A stretch of DNA of 6,522 bases from Candidatus Bathyarchaeota archaeon. Lineage in GTDB: Archaea; Thermoproteota; Bathyarchaeia; Bathyarchaeales; DTEX01. How positions within the stretch are numbered: the stretch's first letter is position 1; each line of letters begins with the position of its first letter. The notes below the pieces were generated by a model that made no database searches, had not been told where the DNA came from, and was given only the letters and a program-made list of their open reading frames with translations. A program made the translations under genes and the position numbers. Shown here in pieces: positions 5,228 through 6,522 of the stretch. The stretch spans positions 1-6,522 of the forward strand of contig JAGGZB010000173.1 of the NCBI GenBank assembly GCA_021162225.1. The letters are read 5' to 3'.

Positions 5228-6232
5228 TTGGCGAATGAGGATATAATATTGAGCGTGAATAACTTAGAGACCGTTTATATTACCGGAAAGAACCATTCCG
5301 TAAAAGCCGTCGATAATGTTTCGTTTGCTATTCGAAAAGGCGAATTTTTCGGCTTAGCTGGAGAGAGCGGCTGCGGAAAAAGCACCCTTGTACTTTCACT
5401 TCTAAATCTTGTGCCTCCCCCGGGTAAGATCAGAAAGGGTGAAATAGTCTATTACGGCTGGGGAGACCCCGTGAATATTCTCACTTTGAAGAGAGAGAGG
5501 CTTCGCCGTTATCGCTGGGAACAAGTATCTATGGTTTTTCAAGCTGCTCAAAGCGCATTAAATCCTGTAGCGAAGATTAAAGATCATTTTCTCGATACCG
5601 CTATGGCTCATGGACTGAGGCGTCGGAGAGAAATATATAGACGTGCTTTAAAGCTCTTGAATATGGTGAGGCTTGACAAATCAGTCTTAGATGCTTATCC
5701 TCATCAGCTGAGCGGAGGAATGAAGCAGAGAGTTATAATCGCATTATCGTTACTCTTAAATCCAAAGATCCTAATACTTGACGAGCCTACTTCAGCCCTA
5801 GATCTTGTAACACAGAAGTATATACTGGATATGGTGAGAGAGATTGGTGAAAATCTTGGCTTGACAGTGATCTTCGTAACTCATGACCTTTCACTCTTGG
5901 CAGGGATGATGGATAGAATCGGCATAATGTATGCTGGCAAGATGGTGGAGATAGCTCCAGTTGAAGATATATTCTACAATCCCCATCATCCATATACGTC
6001 CGGGTTAATGAAGGCTATTCCTTCCTTGGTTGGGGATATAAGTACCGTTAAGTCTATTCCAGGTGATGTTCCAAATCTTGTTAATCCCCCGCCTGGATGT
6101 AGATTTGCTCCTCGATGTCCTTATGCAACTGATGTATGTAGAACGGTTGAGCCTAAACTTGAAAGGGTAGATGGTGATAAGTATGTCGCATGTCACAGGT
6201 GGAGAGAGCTCGAATTATCTATTAAGGCTTGA
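5228..6232 (+). CDS. Oligopeptide/dipeptide-type ABC transporter ATPase (DppD/OppD-like)
   Basis: A 334-aa cytoplasmic ATPase of a binding-protein-dependent importer. It has Walker A GESGCGKS (45-52), Q-loop Q105 in MVFQAAQSALNP, the ABC signature LSGGMKQR (161-168), Walker B ILILDE (181-186), the D-loop SALD and the switch His219 in VTHD. The C-terminal region is the oligopeptide-transporter extension, with HPYTSGLM (254-261), IPG and four cysteines (291, 297, 304, 322) in GCRFAPRCPYA..C and ACH; in this subfamily such cysteines can bind an iron-sulfur cluster. Length and layout are normal for DppD/OppD. The start is TTG with a GGGGG tract ten bases upstream; the nearby ATG at 5224 is in another frame and stops after four codons. 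The next ATPase gene overlaps its end by 50 bases. Archaeal members import peptides or oligosaccharides, and sequence alone does not say which. Confidence 0.95.
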   Translation: MANEDIILSVNNLETVYITGKNHSVKAVDNVSFAIRKGEFFGLAGESGCGKSTLVLSLLNLVPPPGKIRKGEIVYYGWGDPVNILTLKRERLRRYRWEQVSMVFQAAQSALNPVAKIKDHFLDTAMAHGLRRRREIYRRALKLLNMVRLDKSVLDAYPHQLSGGMKQRVIIALSLLLNPKILILDEPTSALDLVTQKYILDMVREIGENLGLTVIFVTHDLSLLAGMMDRIGIMYAGKMVEIAPVEDIFYNPHHPYTSGLMKAIPSLVGDISTVKSIPGDVPNLVNPPPGCRFAPRCPYATDVCRTVEPKLERVDGDKYVACHRWRELELSIKA

Positions 6233-6522
6233 GGATGTTCATCTAACGTACAAAGAATCTTCATCACTCTTCGGGGCTCCAAGAAATGTCTATGCGGTTG
6301 ATGGAGTAACTTTGAACATATATCCTCAAGAGGTAGTTGCGCTTGCTGGGGAGAGCGGCTGTGGAAAGACAACGCTTGGTAAAGTGATCGTAGCTCTACT
6401 TAAGCCTACAGCTGGCAGAATATTGTATAAAGGTAAGGATCTTTGGAAGCTGCCTAAGAATGAATGGGTCAATTGTAGACGAAGATTACAAATGATCCAT
6501 CAGGATCCCTACGCTGCATTAA
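6183..6522 (+). CDS. Second oligopeptide-type ABC transporter ATPase (OppF/DppF-like), 3'-truncated
   Basis: The partner ATPase of the importer, cut off by the window end after 113 codons. The frame holds no stop from 6183 to the edge and encodes YLLRLEDVHLTYK, then AVDGVTLNIYPQEVVALAGESGCGKTT with Walker A at residues 56-63, and the Q-loop MIHQDPYAAL with Gln107. The insert ESSSLFGAPRNVYAVDGV is typical of OppF/DppF, where a linker precedes the AVDGV strand. I chose the ATG at 6183 because a perfect GGTGAT ribosome binding site (6173-6178) lies four bases upstream, inside the preceding gene; this gives a 50-base overlap and translational coupling. The two ATPases would form a heterodimer beneath two permeases encoded elsewhere. 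Signature, Walker B and C-terminal parts lie beyond the window. Confidence 0.93.
   Translation, partial: MSHVTGGESSNYLLRLEDVHLTYKESSSLFGAPRNVYAVDGVTLNIYPQEVVALAGESGCGKTTLGKVIVALLKPTAGRILYKGKDLWKLPKNEWVNCRRRLQMIHQDPYAAL

Noticed and set aside
5359..6375. Near-identical DNA blocks around the two Walker A motifs as a repeat
   Set aside because: They reflect the shared protein motif of paralogous ATPases, not a separate repeat element.

Overview
The window looks like chromosomal DNA from an archaeon. The leftmost gene is the large subunit of the archaeal-type clamp loader. Several genes start with TTG or GTG. The ribosome binding sites read GGTGA or GAGGTGA, matching the archaeal 16S 3' end. TATA-like boxes and oligo-T stops flank transcription units. 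Arginine is mostly AGA/AGG and ATA is common for isoleucine, a codon style frequent in thermophilic archaea. The lineage cannot be fixed from sequence alone; an uncultivated TACK-type lineage is a guess. No mobile element, CRISPR array, tRNA or rRNA was found.

Left part (1-2716). A 5'-truncated rfcL runs rightward and ends 23 bases before moaB, which comes from the opposite strand. A leftward cluster follows: an unrecognised helical, coiled-coil-like protein gene (2066-2716), then moaC, then moaB. moaC and moaB overlap by ATGA and supply two steps of molybdopterin (molybdenum or tungsten cofactor) synthesis. The coiled-coil gene lies only 40 bases upstream of moaC and may share its transcript.

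Middle part (2717-5073). A divergent intergenic region of about 156 bases leads into a rightward two-gene unit. The first gene encodes an unusual two-domain protein: an N-terminal adenylate-kinase-like P-loop domain whose Walker A lysine is replaced by arginine, and a C-terminal domain resembling nucleoside 2-deoxyribosyltransferases and DNPH1-type deoxynucleotide N-hydrolases. Thirty-five bases later, behind a strong ribosome binding site, comes an HD-domain protein with the metal and phosphate-contacting residues of the dGTPase/SAMHD1 class. The pairing suggests a small (deoxy)nucleotide-processing module. This is the most interesting part of the window. Its base composition does not differ visibly from its neighbours, so a resident metabolic or pool-sanitising role is at least as likely as defence.

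Right part (5074-6522). After a 154-base spacer with an oligo-T terminator and TATA-like boxes, an ABC importer operon begins with a DppD/OppD-like ATPase. A second OppF/DppF-like ATPase overlaps its end by 50 bases and is cut by the window edge. Permease and solute-binding protein genes are not in view, so the substrate (peptide or oligosaccharide) is open.
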